DNA of 52,946 nucleotides, taken from JAWPMV01 sp038527215 (lineage in GTDB: Bacteria; Bacteroidota; Bacteroidia; J057). Positions 1-8,572 of this stretch are shown piece after piece. The position numbers and the translations under genes were made by a program. Every line of letters begins with the position of its first letter. Position 1 is the stretch's first letter. Location: contig JBCBGC010000044.1 of the NCBI GenBank assembly GCA_038527215.1, forward strand, positions 1-52,946, in the 5' to 3' direction. The notes below the pieces were generated by a model, which did no database searches, was not told the DNA's origin, and was given only the letters and a program-made list of their open reading frames with translations.

Positions 1-617
1 TTTCGCAGTTTGGTGATATGGGTGTCGATGGTGCGATTGGAAAAAAGGTAAGTATGCCCCCAGACCTCCTCCAGAATTTGATCTCTGGAGAGCACCTTGC
101 CTTCATGCTGAACCAGGTATTGAAGCAGCCGGTTTTCCTGTTGAGAAAGGTCCGTTTTGCCTCCTTCCGAGAGGATAGAAAAAGTTAAAAAATCGAGGGT
201 CATGTTTCCCAACTGATAACGATCCAGGGGAGCCTGATTCTTCCCACTTCGCCGGAGCACCGCTTCGATGCGGGCCAGGAGTTCCATCAACTCAAAGGGC
301 TTGCCCAGATAGTCATCTGCTCCCAGTTTCAGGCCGCGGACTTTATCCATCGGCTGATCCTTCGCGGTGAGCATAATGATGGGAACCTGATTGCCTGCCT
401 GCCGCAAGTGCTTGCAGATTTCAATGCCACTCATGCGCGGAAGCATCAGGTCGAGGAGGATCAGGTCAAAGTTATTGGCTTGTATTTTTTCCAGGGCTTC
501 TTCTCCGTGTACGGCAAGGCTCAACTCGTAGCCTTCAAAGCGGAGATTCTGCTGCAGAAGCTTTCTTAGGGTAGGATCATCTTCCACGACCAGGATATGG
601 ATTCTTTTTATTTCCAT
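1..617 (-). CDS. OmpR-family response regulator (partial, C-terminus outside window)
   Basis: The gene encodes a cytoplasmic two-component response regulator that binds DNA when phosphorylated. About 205 codons are visible and the C-terminal end runs off the left edge. The receiver domain covers roughly residues 5-120, with the acidic pair D13/D14, phospho-acceptor D56 in LILLDLMLP, T84 and K106. A winged-helix output domain follows; its recognition part reads NRTIDTHITKLR at the edge. The ATG at 617 lies one base after the stop of the upstream histidine kinase, so the two genes are translationally coupled and form a cognate pair. The full family length is about 225-235 residues, so only a few residues should be missing. 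The regulated genes cannot be told from the sequence. Confidence 0.93.
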   Translation of the reverse strand, partial: MEIKRIHILVVEDDPTLRKLLQQNLRFEGYELSLAVHGEEALEKIQANNFDLILLDLMLPRMSGIEICKHLRQAGNQVPIIMLTAKDQPMDKVRGLKLGADDYLGKPFELMELLARIEAVLRRSGKNQAPLDRYQLGNMTLDFLTFSILSEGGKTDLSQQENRLLQYLVQHEGKVLSRDQILEEVWGHTYLFSNRTIDTHITKLR

Positions 618-618
618 C

Positions 619-2238
619 TTAGACTGGCAGGATTAAACGAAAAATACTGCCCGAATCCGAGGAAGAAACCAGGGCTACCTTTCCTCTGTGCCAGGCCATG
701 AGGGTGCTTACCATGGCCAGTCCCAGCCCATAGCCCCCTACTTCCCGGGTATCCGGATCACCCAGGCGGGTAAACTTGTCAAAAATTCGCTGGCGCTCCG
801 TGTCGGGTATACCCGACCCTTCATCTTGTACTTCTATCATCCATTGTTTCTCATCGGTGAAGGCCCGTAAGGAAATGGCACTCCCGGGTGGGCTGTATTT
901 GATGGCATTGTCCAGCAAGGCCCAGAGAGCCTGCCGTAAAGCGATGGGATCAGCCTGTAAGCTTGCTGGATAGCTTCTAAGTTCTGGATGAAAACGCCGG
1001 TTTTGCGCCTGGATCCGGGGACCGAATTGTTCCAGGCTTTTTTTCCACCAGTCCTCCGGAGAAAAATCTTGTAGCTCAAAAGGATGGCCATGGCTTTCCA
1101 GACGGGAAAAATTGAGCAGATATGTCAGCTGCTCCTGCAGGTGGGTCGCCTCCGTTTGAATGAGATCTCCTAATTCCTGACTTTGTTCTGGATGCGAAAA
1201 ACGGCCCTGGGCCAAGGTTTCCCCCGCGAGCCGTAGCCCGGAAAGTGGCGTTTTGAGCTGGTGGGAAACATTGGCGACGAAATCTGTCTTGAGTTGGGCG
1301 AGGCGGTGGGCTTTTCTCACATACGCAAAAATGAACCAGATCAAGCCTATTAACACCAGCAACACTGCCCCTAGCAGTAGCAGATTTCTTCGGTGGAGCG
1401 AGGCAGCAATACTGGCGGCATCAGTCCCCTGGAATCCCATTTCCAACGTAGCCAGACTAAGCAGCCCCCCATGATAGCGAAGGGGGTAACGCGCTTCGAT
1501 TTTACCACTGCTTAATTTTTGAAGGTCAAAGCGGCGGCTATTCTGAGACTCCCGGACCCGAACCCGCAGGAATTCTTTGCGAATCCCATCTTGCCGCAGG
1601 CTATCATCTGGCCAGAACGCATGAGCAAAGAAGTCTGGCAAGAACTTTTGATACACCCAGTGTTGATCCAGTTTCACCGCGATATATCCCAGCCAGGCCC
1701 GATCCACTTCCCGGAAGTAAGGACGGAGCACCCATTCCTCTCCCCCACCCCAGGAAGGTCCGGCTTGAAAAAAATAGCGACTGCTATCTACGGTGCCAAG
1801 CCAGAGTTTTTCGGGATTCAATTCCCGGTAATCGAGGAGATAGTTGAGCTGATTGAGGATAAATTGCTCATCCCCAGCAAATGGCTGGCGGCGGGATAAG
1901 GTCATTTCGTGGAGTCGCCACATCTCATCGGCAGGCATCCATTCTATCCGAAAGGCATGAGCCATGGCCGGAAAGCGGTTTTCATCCAGAGATTGCCAAC
2001 CATAGGTCTGCTCCTGAATCACCAGGCCCGCATCGATTATTTCCTGGCGGAGCTTTTTGTCCAACTCCCGATGAATTTGCTGTCCGGTTTCCTGGGCGAT
2101 ATCCTGCACCGCCTCAGTCAAGCCTGTAGCTACATGAGCTTTCAGAATGCGCAGCGAACGGAACTGAAAGCCTACCAACAACAGGATCAGGGCCAGGGTT
2201 AGGACCTGCAGGAACAGGAGTCTTTTTGATGCTTTCAT
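619..2238 (-). CDS. Two-component sensor histidine kinase
   Basis: This membrane sensor kinase (539 aa from the preferred ATG at 2238) has an N-terminal membrane segment (MKASKRLLFLQVLTLALIL). A periplasmic sensing region of about 270 residues follows, then a second membrane segment (LLLLGAVLLVLIGLIWFIFAYV). The HisKA domain carries the phospho-accepting His in VSHQLKTPL (residue 326). The HATPase domain shows the N box (LLDNAIKYSPPG), the G1 motif (DEGSGIP) and the G2 motif (GYGLGLA). No HAMP domain is apparent, as the HisKA region follows the second membrane segment closely. An in-frame ATG at 2277 would add 13 residues ahead of the signal anchor; I prefer 2238 because the hydrophobic segment then begins conventionally. 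It is the partner of the OmpR-type regulator downstream. The stimulus is unknown. Confidence 0.93.
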   Translation of the reverse strand: MKASKRLLFLQVLTLALILLLVGFQFRSLRILKAHVATGLTEAVQDIAQETGQQIHRELDKKLRQEIIDAGLVIQEQTYGWQSLDENRFPAMAHAFRIEWMPADEMWRLHEMTLSRRQPFAGDEQFILNQLNYLLDYRELNPEKLWLGTVDSSRYFFQAGPSWGGGEEWVLRPYFREVDRAWLGYIAVKLDQHWVYQKFLPDFFAHAFWPDDSLRQDGIRKEFLRVRVRESQNSRRFDLQKLSSGKIEARYPLRYHGGLLSLATLEMGFQGTDAASIAASLHRRNLLLLGAVLLVLIGLIWFIFAYVRKAHRLAQLKTDFVANVSHQLKTPLSGLRLAGETLAQGRFSHPEQSQELGDLIQTEATHLQEQLTYLLNFSRLESHGHPFELQDFSPEDWWKKSLEQFGPRIQAQNRRFHPELRSYPASLQADPIALRQALWALLDNAIKYSPPGSAISLRAFTDEKQWMIEVQDEGSGIPDTERQRIFDKFTRLGDPDTREVGGYGLGLAMVSTLMAWHRGKVALVSSSDSGSIFRLILPV

Positions 2239-2370
2239 AGAAGAAATTTCTCCTATTCTCCTCTGATAAACAAGCATTTAACAACTTTAACAAATTCTTT
2301 CTGCATCTTGACAAGTGACATCAGGGACCAGCCTAGATTTGGGCATGTTGTACCCTATAATTCAATCAAT

Positions 2371-3411
2371 ATGAGAACGGCAATCATGGCCCTGGTCCTG
2401 TTGGGCACCCAAATCATTTCCTGTACGGTTCCTACGGCTACCGACTTCGAATCCGAGAAGAAACCCCTGGGCGAAGATGAGGTCATCGTCATCTGGCGCA
2501 TGTCGAAAGAAGTGAGCGCCACGGAGGCCCTGGATTTTGCTCCGGAAGATACCCTAAAGGCTCGCCAATGGGTGGACCCGCTATTTGAGCAGGTGATCCC
2601 GCGCATTTTTTCCGATATCAAAACCGGCAATATTACCCTCTATAATCCAGAGGACCACCTGCAATTGGAAACGCCCCTCGAAGATCTGGACGCCTGGATG
2701 GCGGAGGCAGATGGGGCCAGTTGGCAAAATCTGGGGCCTATGTTGGAGGTTTTTCATCTGACCCAGCGTCGAAAACAATCAGATCAGGGACTGGGCAGCA
2801 AGGCTTTGTATCTGTCCTTGGTGCTTAAAACCCCCAATAGTAGCCGGCCTGAGCGGATATTTGGGCACGTGAGCCTGGTAGATTTGGCGAAGCTGAATTA
2901 CGGGGTGGAGATAGCTGGGAATACCCTTCCGCTCATGGACTACCTGGATGGAGAAGCTCGCTACAAATGGTACCCCATCAATATCACCAACGTGGATGAC
3001 AAGCCAGGCGGCCTTTATACCCTGCATGAAGCTTTTTACCATAAAGATTTGCTGCTGACTGGTCGCTGGGGAGAATTTGATGTGAATAATTATTCCGGGC
3101 TGACAGCTATTCCGATGAATCAGGAGATAAAAGACAACTTTGTGGGAGCTTATGAACTGGGGCCTGAGGTGGAAAAATTCTGGGGGCCACAGGATGGTCC
3201 AGTAACTCTGCTGGTGAAGGAAACGGAGTCAGGGCTGAAAATAGAGCTTTCCATTGGTTGGATCGATCAGCTGGTGCAAGCCAGCCAACCTACCCAATTG
3301 TTCGATCCCTACGGATGGACCCTGGAAAAGACCGAAGCAGGGGTGGTCTTACAAAATACCTACCTTTTCCCTGATCGTGGCCGGATGCTCGGTCAGCGGG
3401 AAGAAGAATAA
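2371..3411 (+). CDS. Putative lipoprotein of unknown function
   Basis: I do not recognise this family. From the ATG at 2371 the product is 346 aa and starts with a lipoprotein-type signal peptide (MRTAIMALVLLGTQIISC). The Cys at residue 18 could be the acylation site, although IISC is a loose lipobox. The mature part is acidic and Trp/Tyr-containing, with no membrane segments, so it should be a periplasmic or outer-membrane-anchored globular protein. A longer reading from 2308 adds 21 residues ahead of the signal peptide and is less likely. The gene is transcribed away from the two-component system and ends just before a strong terminator, so it is probably monocistronic. I considered a GldN-like relationship, but the similarity is too weak to call. 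Confidence 0.75.
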   Translation: MRTAIMALVLLGTQIISCTVPTATDFESEKKPLGEDEVIVIWRMSKEVSATEALDFAPEDTLKARQWVDPLFEQVIPRIFSDIKTGNITLYNPEDHLQLETPLEDLDAWMAEADGASWQNLGPMLEVFHLTQRRKQSDQGLGSKALYLSLVLKTPNSSRPERIFGHVSLVDLAKLNYGVEIAGNTLPLMDYLDGEARYKWYPINITNVDDKPGGLYTLHEAFYHKDLLLTGRWGEFDVNNYSGLTAIPMNQEIKDNFVGAYELGPEVEKFWGPQDGPVTLLVKETESGLKIELSIGWIDQLVQASQPTQLFDPYGWTLEKTEAGVVLQNTYLFPDRGRMLGQREEE

Positions 3412-3432
3412 ATCACCCTACAGGCACAATGG

Positions 3433-3472
3433 AAACTGCCGGGAATCCCAATGGGATTTTCCGGCAGTTTTT
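3433..3472 (+). terminator. Rho-independent terminator after the 2371-3411 lipoprotein gene
   Basis: The left arm at 3433-3449 (AAACTGCCGG...ATCCC) pairs with 3453-3470 (GGGAT...CCGGCAGTTT) around a 3-base AAT loop, with a small internal mismatch, and the right arm runs into a T tract. It lies 21 bases after the stop codon. It also argues against the upstream ATG (3429) of the next gene, which would lie inside this hairpin. Confidence 0.85.
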
Positions 3473-3485
3473 GTTATCTACCTGG

Positions 3486-4400
3486 ATGCGAAATCATGTA
3501 CATGTAGCAGTGGTGCAGGCTTCTCCGGTGATCATGGACCTGGAGGCTAGTTTGGATAAAGTGGCCGAGAAGGTTAAAGAAGCGGCGGCCCAAGGGGCGG
3601 AGCTGGTACTGTTTCCCGAGGCGTTTCTGCCGGCCTATCCGAGGGGATTGAGTTTCGGGACGGTGGTGGGAAATCGGGAAGCCTGGGGGCGGGAATTATG
3701 GCGGGCATACTGGGAGCAGTCCGTGGCTATTCCCGGACCAGCTACCGAGCGATTGGGGGAAATAGCCCGGGAGGCCGGGGTTTTTCTCGCTATAGGGGTC
3801 GTGGAAAAAAGGATGGTAGGACACAGCCTGTATTGCACCATATTATATGTAGGACCAGATGGACACATCCTGGGAAAGCATCAGAAGCTAAAGCCTACCG
3901 CTGCCGAGAGGTTGATCTGGGCCGAAGGAGATGCTTCAACCTTGACCTGCCTGGATACGGCCTGGGGTAAAGTGGGTGGCTTGATCTGCTGGGAGAATTA
4001 TATGCCCCTGGCCCGGATGGCCATGTATGAACAAGGCATTGAGATTTACCTGGCCCCTACCGCCGATCAAAGAGAGACCTGGCAGTCCAGTATGCGCCAC
4101 ATTGCCTGTGAAGGGCGCTGCTTTGTCCTGGCCGCCAATCAGTACGTCCACCGGGATGACTATCCGGTGGCCTGGCTGGAAAAGGAAGCGCTGGCAAACT
4201 TACCTGAAGTTCCCAGTCGGGGGGGCAGTGTCATCGTCTCTCCTTTGGGAGAAGTATTGGCTGGGCCATTGTATGATGAGGAAGGGATTTTATACGCCAC
4301 GCTGGATCTAAACCAAGTGGTCGAAGCCCGTTTTGATTTCGATGTGACGGGACATTACGCACGGCCGGATGTGTTTAGGTTTGGGGTAAAAGGGAAATGA
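3486..4400 (+). CDS. Nitrilase / carbon-nitrogen hydrolase family protein
   Basis: This cytoplasmic enzyme of the nitrilase superfamily hydrolyses carbon-nitrogen bonds. At 304 aa it fits the aliphatic nitrilase branch. The catalytic triad is visible: E45 in LFPEAFLPAYP, K134 in HQKLKPT and C168 in GGLICWENYMP. The ICWEN context and the KLKPT signature point to true nitrilases (nitrile to carboxylate plus ammonia), more than to omega-amidases or NAD synthetase domains. The start at 3486 is chosen because the product then begins at the first beta strand (MRNHVHVAVVQASP). The in-frame ATG at 3429 lies within the preceding terminator. It stands alone between a terminator and holB, with no obvious pathway partners. 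The substrate cannot be read from the sequence. Confidence 0.88.
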   Translation: MRNHVHVAVVQASPVIMDLEASLDKVAEKVKEAAAQGAELVLFPEAFLPAYPRGLSFGTVVGNREAWGRELWRAYWEQSVAIPGPATERLGEIAREAGVFLAIGVVEKRMVGHSLYCTILYVGPDGHILGKHQKLKPTAAERLIWAEGDASTLTCLDTAWGKVGGLICWENYMPLARMAMYEQGIEIYLAPTADQRETWQSSMRHIACEGRCFVLAANQYVHRDDYPVAWLEKEALANLPEVPSRGGSVIVSPLGEVLAGPLYDEEGILYATLDLNQVVEARFDFDVTGHYARPDVFRFGVKGK

Positions 4401-4449
4401 TTGCCCGCTCTCAGGTTTTTGGGTAATTTGCTACGAAAAGGAAAGAGCA

Positions 4450-5577
4450 TTGAAGTTTAGTGAGGTAATCGGGCAGGAAGCTGCCAAACATCGCGTCCGA
4501 GACGCCATCTCCGCCAACCGTCTGGCGCATGCTACCTTATTGGTCGGGCCTCCGGGGGTAGGGCAGTTGGCCTTCGCTACCGCCATCGCTCAGTATATGA
4601 ACTGTCTGCATCCGGTTAATGGAGATAGTTGTGGTAAATGCAGCAATTGCCTGAAGATCAGCAAGGGTATCCATCCGGACGTCAACTACATACTGCCCAT
4701 AATTTCAAAAACGGAAGGCGGCAAACGCTGGTTGACGGAAGACTTCTTCGGAGGCTTCCGGGATGAGTTTTTTGAAGACCCTTATTTCTCTTACCCTCAG
4801 TGGCAACGAACCCTGGGCGGAGAGAATAAACAGCTGTTTATCAGTGTACATGAAATCCGAGCCTTAAAGCGTAGGATCTTTCTAAAGGCCTTTGAAGCGC
4901 CCTACAAAGTGGTCATTGTTTGGAATGCCGAGCGGATCAATACCGAAGGGGCCAATGCTTTCCTGAAATTACTGGAGGAGCCACCCGATCGGACGCTCAT
5001 CATCATGACCTGCTCTGATCCTTCTCAATTGCTAACGACCATCAACTCCCGCTGTCAACGCATTCCCTTGAGACGAATTGGTACGGAGGAAATCGCCCAA
5101 TACTTGGTCGATAAAAAGGGAGTTGAAGCTAACAAAGCCGCAGAAATGGCTGGCATAGCGGAGGGAAGCATTGGCAATGCCAATGAATACTTGACGGATA
5201 GTAGCTTGGCCATGAGCGAGGCTTTTGCCACCTGGCTACGCGCCATTTACACCGGGCAATACGATAAGATTCAGGAAGCGGTGGAACCCATCTACAAAGA
5301 GAGTAAAGAGTTCCAAAAGCTTTTTTTGCAGATCTCCATAAAAAAAATCCGCGATTCCCTGCTCTTTCATCTGGGCCTGGAAAATATGGCCCTTTCCTCC
5401 GAAGCGGAGAAAGCCTTCCAGCAAAAGTTTTCTGCCTTTGTCGATGCCCACAAAGTGGACCGAATCAGTCAGGAACTCGAGCAGAGCTACCGGGACATTA
5501 CGGGAAACGGCAATGCCAAAATCGTGTTCACGGATATGTCTATCAAATCACATCGCATTCTGAGAGGCATTGATTGA
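4450..5577 (+). CDS. holB: DNA polymerase III subunit delta-prime (clamp loader)
   Basis: The product (375 aa) is a clamp-loader AAA+ subunit of the replicative polymerase. It opens with KFSEVIGQEAAKHRV, followed by the P-loop position GPPGVGQ (33-39). The usual Lys of the Walker A motif is Gln here, as expected for delta-prime, which does not hydrolyse ATP. A four-Cys zinc module follows (C52, C61, C64, C67), and the conserved sensor region NAFLKLLEEPP with the SRC motif lies near residue 200. The start codon is TTG at 4450, supported by the immediate fit of MKFSEVIGQ to the family N-terminus. In many Bacteroidota this gene sits beside a PSP1 gene and gldH, as it does here with one gene between. 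Confidence 0.9.
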   Translation: MKFSEVIGQEAAKHRVRDAISANRLAHATLLVGPPGVGQLAFATAIAQYMNCLHPVNGDSCGKCSNCLKISKGIHPDVNYILPIISKTEGGKRWLTEDFFGGFRDEFFEDPYFSYPQWQRTLGGENKQLFISVHEIRALKRRIFLKAFEAPYKVVIVWNAERINTEGANAFLKLLEEPPDRTLIIMTCSDPSQLLTTINSRCQRIPLRRIGTEEIAQYLVDKKGVEANKAAEMAGIAEGSIGNANEYLTDSSLAMSEAFATWLRAIYTGQYDKIQEAVEPIYKESKEFQKLFLQISIKKIRDSLLFHLGLENMALSSEAEKAFQQKFSAFVDAHKVDRISQELEQSYRDITGNGNAKIVFTDMSIKSHRILRGID

Positions 5578-5591
5578 CCCGCATAAAAAGG

Positions 5592-5607
5592 TCTCCTAAT
5601 GAGGAGA
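5592..5607. other. Short hairpin after holB
   Basis: TCTCCT and AGGAGA pair around an AATG loop 14 bases after the holB stop. No U tract follows, so it is at most a weak terminator or an RNA-stabilising stem. Confidence 0.35.
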
Positions 5608-5676
5608 TTGTAACATTATCGCACTTTGCGATGTGAAAAATGTGCCGGGAAATTGCGACCTTTCCTCTCCAACCCA

Positions 5677-6693
5677 ATGCCTACCTCTATGAAACAGTCT
5701 GCGGTTCCATGGATTGTTGTGGCCCTGATGGCCGTGTATGTGTACGGGCTAACCTATCATGCCAAGACGCGGGCACCCAGAGAGCCCGTTTATGACTTTT
5801 ATGATACGGCCTGTGTCTCTGTTTTTATTCAGGATCAAGATCTCCATGATGTATATGGGCAGTATAACAACATCCTGGAGGGACAAAGGCAATTGGTCAA
5901 GGCCACAAAAGTGGGGAATGGTCCTTTCAAACTTACCTTCCAGGTCAATAGTCCGCGACCTGCTACCCTTTACATTGATGATGAGCCGGTAGAAATATTT
6001 CTGGTACCCGGAGATACCAGCCTAATTGTGACCACTTGGTTCAATCAGGAGAGCTACTATCTGGACTCGCTGGATTTCATAGGTAAGATGTCTGGCATTT
6101 GTCAGTATTATCTCCGCAAGCAAAAAGAATTTGAGCGCCTGCACTTACGCAATACGCCCCACATCATTGCTTCCGAGGACATGGTGGATTATGCCGGAAA
6201 ACTTGATTCGATGGCTGCCAAAGAGTTGAGTTTTTTGGTGCAGCAAGGGGTTTATTCCGCACTACCCGACTGGTTCGTGAATTTCGAACGAGCGGAGATT
6301 TTGTACCAAAAAGCCTATCTCAAGCTATCTGCCTCCTTCAACCGGGAGGGAGGAAATCCCATGGTGGATGATGTGCCGTTGGACAACCAAGCGGCGGTTT
6401 TTTCCTATTACTATTATCTCTACCTGAATACCTTTTTTGCCCAAACCGAAAGCGAGGGAAAAATATCCAGTCCCGATCCGGATCAGATTCAGCAGAGCCA
6501 TCTCAAAGAAGCTGATATGCGCCTTTCGGAAGGACCTCATGATGTCTTCCTGACCCGGGCTATTTTTGCCCGACTGGATGCGGGAAACCTGGACCTGGCA
6601 GGGGAACTATTGGAGCAATTTGAGGATACCTTTTATTCTAAGAAGTATGTTCGCTTTTTGCGAATGCAATTAGAAAAACGGAATAGCCTGTAA
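5677..6693 (+). CDS. Membrane-anchored protein of unknown function
   Basis: I do not recognise a family. From the ATG at 5677 the product is 338 aa. One N-terminal hydrophobic segment (VPWIVVALMAVYVYGL) is followed by an exported domain rich in Tyr, Asp and Phe, so it is probably an inner-membrane-anchored periplasmic protein. The first part (residues about 40-130) looks beta-rich; the second part is mainly helical and ends in DLAGELLEQFEDTFYSKKYVRFL, which resembles a TPR-like helix pair. An ATG at 5689 is an equally good start, and the longer TTG reading from 5626 is unlikely. Its place between holB and the PSP1/gldH genes suggests an envelope role, but this is only positional. Confidence 0.7.
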   Translation: MPTSMKQSAVPWIVVALMAVYVYGLTYHAKTRAPREPVYDFYDTACVSVFIQDQDLHDVYGQYNNILEGQRQLVKATKVGNGPFKLTFQVNSPRPATLYIDDEPVEIFLVPGDTSLIVTTWFNQESYYLDSLDFIGKMSGICQYYLRKQKEFERLHLRNTPHIIASEDMVDYAGKLDSMAAKELSFLVQQGVYSALPDWFVNFERAEILYQKAYLKLSASFNREGGNPMVDDVPLDNQAAVFSYYYYLYLNTFFAQTESEGKISSPDPDQIQQSHLKEADMRLSEGPHDVFLTRAIFARLDAGNLDLAGELLEQFEDTFYSKKYVRFLRMQLEKRNSL

Positions 6694-7075
6694 CTTTTGC
6701 GGAGAAGGAAAATTTCTCTAAATTTAAGTTTAGTCAGAAAAATCCCGTTGAAATGGGATGGGCTGATTACGTTCTTTTGCTCAAAAATGCAATAAGCCGG
6801 TAAAATAGGCCGGACAACATAGATAAAACCGTGGAAGTAGGAAAAGTGCAGAGGGTTTCATATGCTATCAAAGCGTGATTCATTTCACTGAATATATATT
6901 CGAGCGTTTGTTTCTTTAGTACCGAACGCTTTCTCTTTGGGAGGTCTTTCCAAAGAGATTCAGCCGCATAATCTTATCTGTTTGTTGGTCTATTTACATG
7001 TGCCATCTCTGGTTGGCATGATGTAGATTTACGCTTACTGGCCATTTTTCACTGTACCCTACAAACCAATATAAC
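6694..7075. other. 382-base gene-free stretch with several hairpins upstream of the PSP1 gene
   Basis: No credible ORF or tRNA is visible. The stretch is AT-rich and holds several inverted repeats: ATCCC/GGGAT at 6742-6759, CCGG/CCGG at about 6797-6812, AGCGTT/AACGCT at 6903-6930, CTCTTTGG/CCAAAGAG at 6933-6957, and TGCCA/TGGCA within 6997-7020. The last three form back-to-back stems ending 56 bases before the ATG of the PSP1 gene. This could be a structured leader or a small RNA. I see no match to a riboswitch class I know. Confidence 0.45.
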
Positions 7076-8572
7076 ATGGGATGTTCATGTGGTAGTGGTG
7101 GCTGCTCCTCTGCTGGTTGCGGAAGAAATGGAGGTTGTTCGACTGGGGGCTGTAACAAGCTCAATACGTTCGATTGGTTGAACAACATGCTGCCTCCTGA
7201 TAAGACTGAAGTTGATAATGTATATGAGGTTCGCTTTAAAAATACACGTAAAGGATTCTTTCGAAATGTAAATGGGCTCCGGCTCTACATTGGAGATTAT
7301 GTCGTAGTAGAAAGCGACCGTGGATATGATGTAGGCCAGCTATCCCTGGGAGGGGTGACCGCTGAGCTGCAAATGCGCCGGAAGAAAATCAACAAGGCGG
7401 TGCTGGACTTGCCGCGCATTTATCGCAAAGCAAATGAAGCCGACCTGGAATTATTAAAGCAGGTGCGCGACCGCGAGCAGGAAACCCTGGTCAAATCGCG
7501 GGTCATCATCAAGGACCTCAAGTTGGAAATGAAACTCAGTGATGTAGAGTTTCAGGGAGACAACGCCAAAGCCATCTTTTATTATATCGCTGACCACCGG
7601 GTAGACTTTCGGGAATTGATCAAAGTCCTGGCCCGGGAGTTCCGCATTCGGGTGGAGATGAAGCAAATCGGCCTGCGCTATGAAGCTGGGCTGGTAGGAG
7701 GAATCGGTTCCTGTGGCCGAGAGCTCTGCTGCTCCACTTGGTTGACCGAATTTAAGACCGTCAGTACCTCAGCAGCCCGCTATCAGAATATCTCCCTCAA
7801 CCCAATGAAAATTTCGGGTTTGTGTGGTCGCCTGAAATGCTGCCTCAACTATGAACTGGAGACCTATCTGGATGCCCTGGATGACATACCCCGGGTAGAT
7901 TTCATCGAAACCGCCAAAGGCAGAGCTTTTCTGCAAAAGACTGATATTTTCAAAAGAAAAATGTGGTTCAGCTATCAAGGCGAAACCACCTGGTATCCTA
8001 TTGCCGTGAATGAAGTTGAGCGCATCATGGCGCTCAATGCCAAGGGAGAAAAGCCTGAAGGTGCCCTGTCTCGTGCAGCCATGCTGGAGAACCGGGTTTC
8101 TCAGGAATCCCTGGATTTTGTGGATGTAGTAGGCACCAGTATTCCGGAGCCTGAACCTCGTAGAAGAAGAGGCGGAAAAGGCAATCGCCGTAAGGGGCCT
8201 CACAAAGGAAGAGGAGGAGATGGGAACAAAAGCCGCGATCCCCGCAATCGGAATCAGGGAGGCAACCGTAAAAAACAAAACCAGCGGAATGCTCAGGGTA
8301 AAAACCAGAACAAAAGCAATCAGGGCAACCAAGGGCAAGGCAAAAACCCTCAGGCTAAGACGAATCAAGGGAATCAAAAGTCTAACAATCGGGACCAACG
8401 CAAACCTCAGAATAAAAAGAAGGGAGGCAACCCTGAGTCCGTAGGCGAAAACAAAAAAGGACCTCGCAAGCCCCCTCGTAAAGGGAATCGCAATTTCCGA
8501 AGAGGGCCCAAAGGCCAGGGAAATCGCAACCAAAAAGGCAATCAGAATCAGAAAGATGCACCCAAGTCTTAA
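7076..8572 (+). CDS. PSP1 (RicT/YaaT-like) domain protein with basic low-complexity tail
   Basis: The 498 aa product has three parts. Residues 1-28 are Gly/Cys-rich with six Cys (3, 5, 10, 15, 21, 26). Residues about 35-330 are the PSP1 domain, with its Cys signatures SCGRELCCSTW (about 210-220) and GLCGRLKCCLNYE (about 248-260). Residues about 360-498 form a Lys/Arg/Gly/Asn/Gln-rich tail with no predicted fold. In Bacillus the homologue RicT (YaaT) belongs to an Fe-S-binding complex that affects RNA processing; in Bacteroidota the gene is usually next to gldH and holB, as here. The tail resembles disordered RNA-binding regions, which is an inference. The last 17 bases overlap gldH, so the two are probably translated as a unit. 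The role in this phylum is not established. Confidence 0.88.
   Translation: MGCSCGSGGCSSAGCGRNGGCSTGGCNKLNTFDWLNNMLPPDKTEVDNVYEVRFKNTRKGFFRNVNGLRLYIGDYVVVESDRGYDVGQLSLGGVTAELQMRRKKINKAVLDLPRIYRKANEADLELLKQVRDREQETLVKSRVIIKDLKLEMKLSDVEFQGDNAKAIFYYIADHRVDFRELIKVLAREFRIRVEMKQIGLRYEAGLVGGIGSCGRELCCSTWLTEFKTVSTSAARYQNISLNPMKISGLCGRLKCCLNYELETYLDALDDIPRVDFIETAKGRAFLQKTDIFKRKMWFSYQGETTWYPIAVNEVERIMALNAKGEKPEGALSRAAMLENRVSQESLDFVDVVGTSIPEPEPRRRRGGKGNRRKGPHKGRGGDGNKSRDPRNRNQGGNRKKQNQRNAQGKNQNKSNQGNQGQGKNPQAKTNQGNQKSNNRDQRKPQNKKKGGNPESVGENKKGPRKPPRKGNRNFRRGPKGQGNRNQKGNQNQKDAPKS

Noticed and set aside
2371..3411. Possible GldN-like protein
   Set aside because: Only a vague resemblance in the 'IWR' and 'DIKTGNITLY' stretches, and the length and remaining motifs do not fit.
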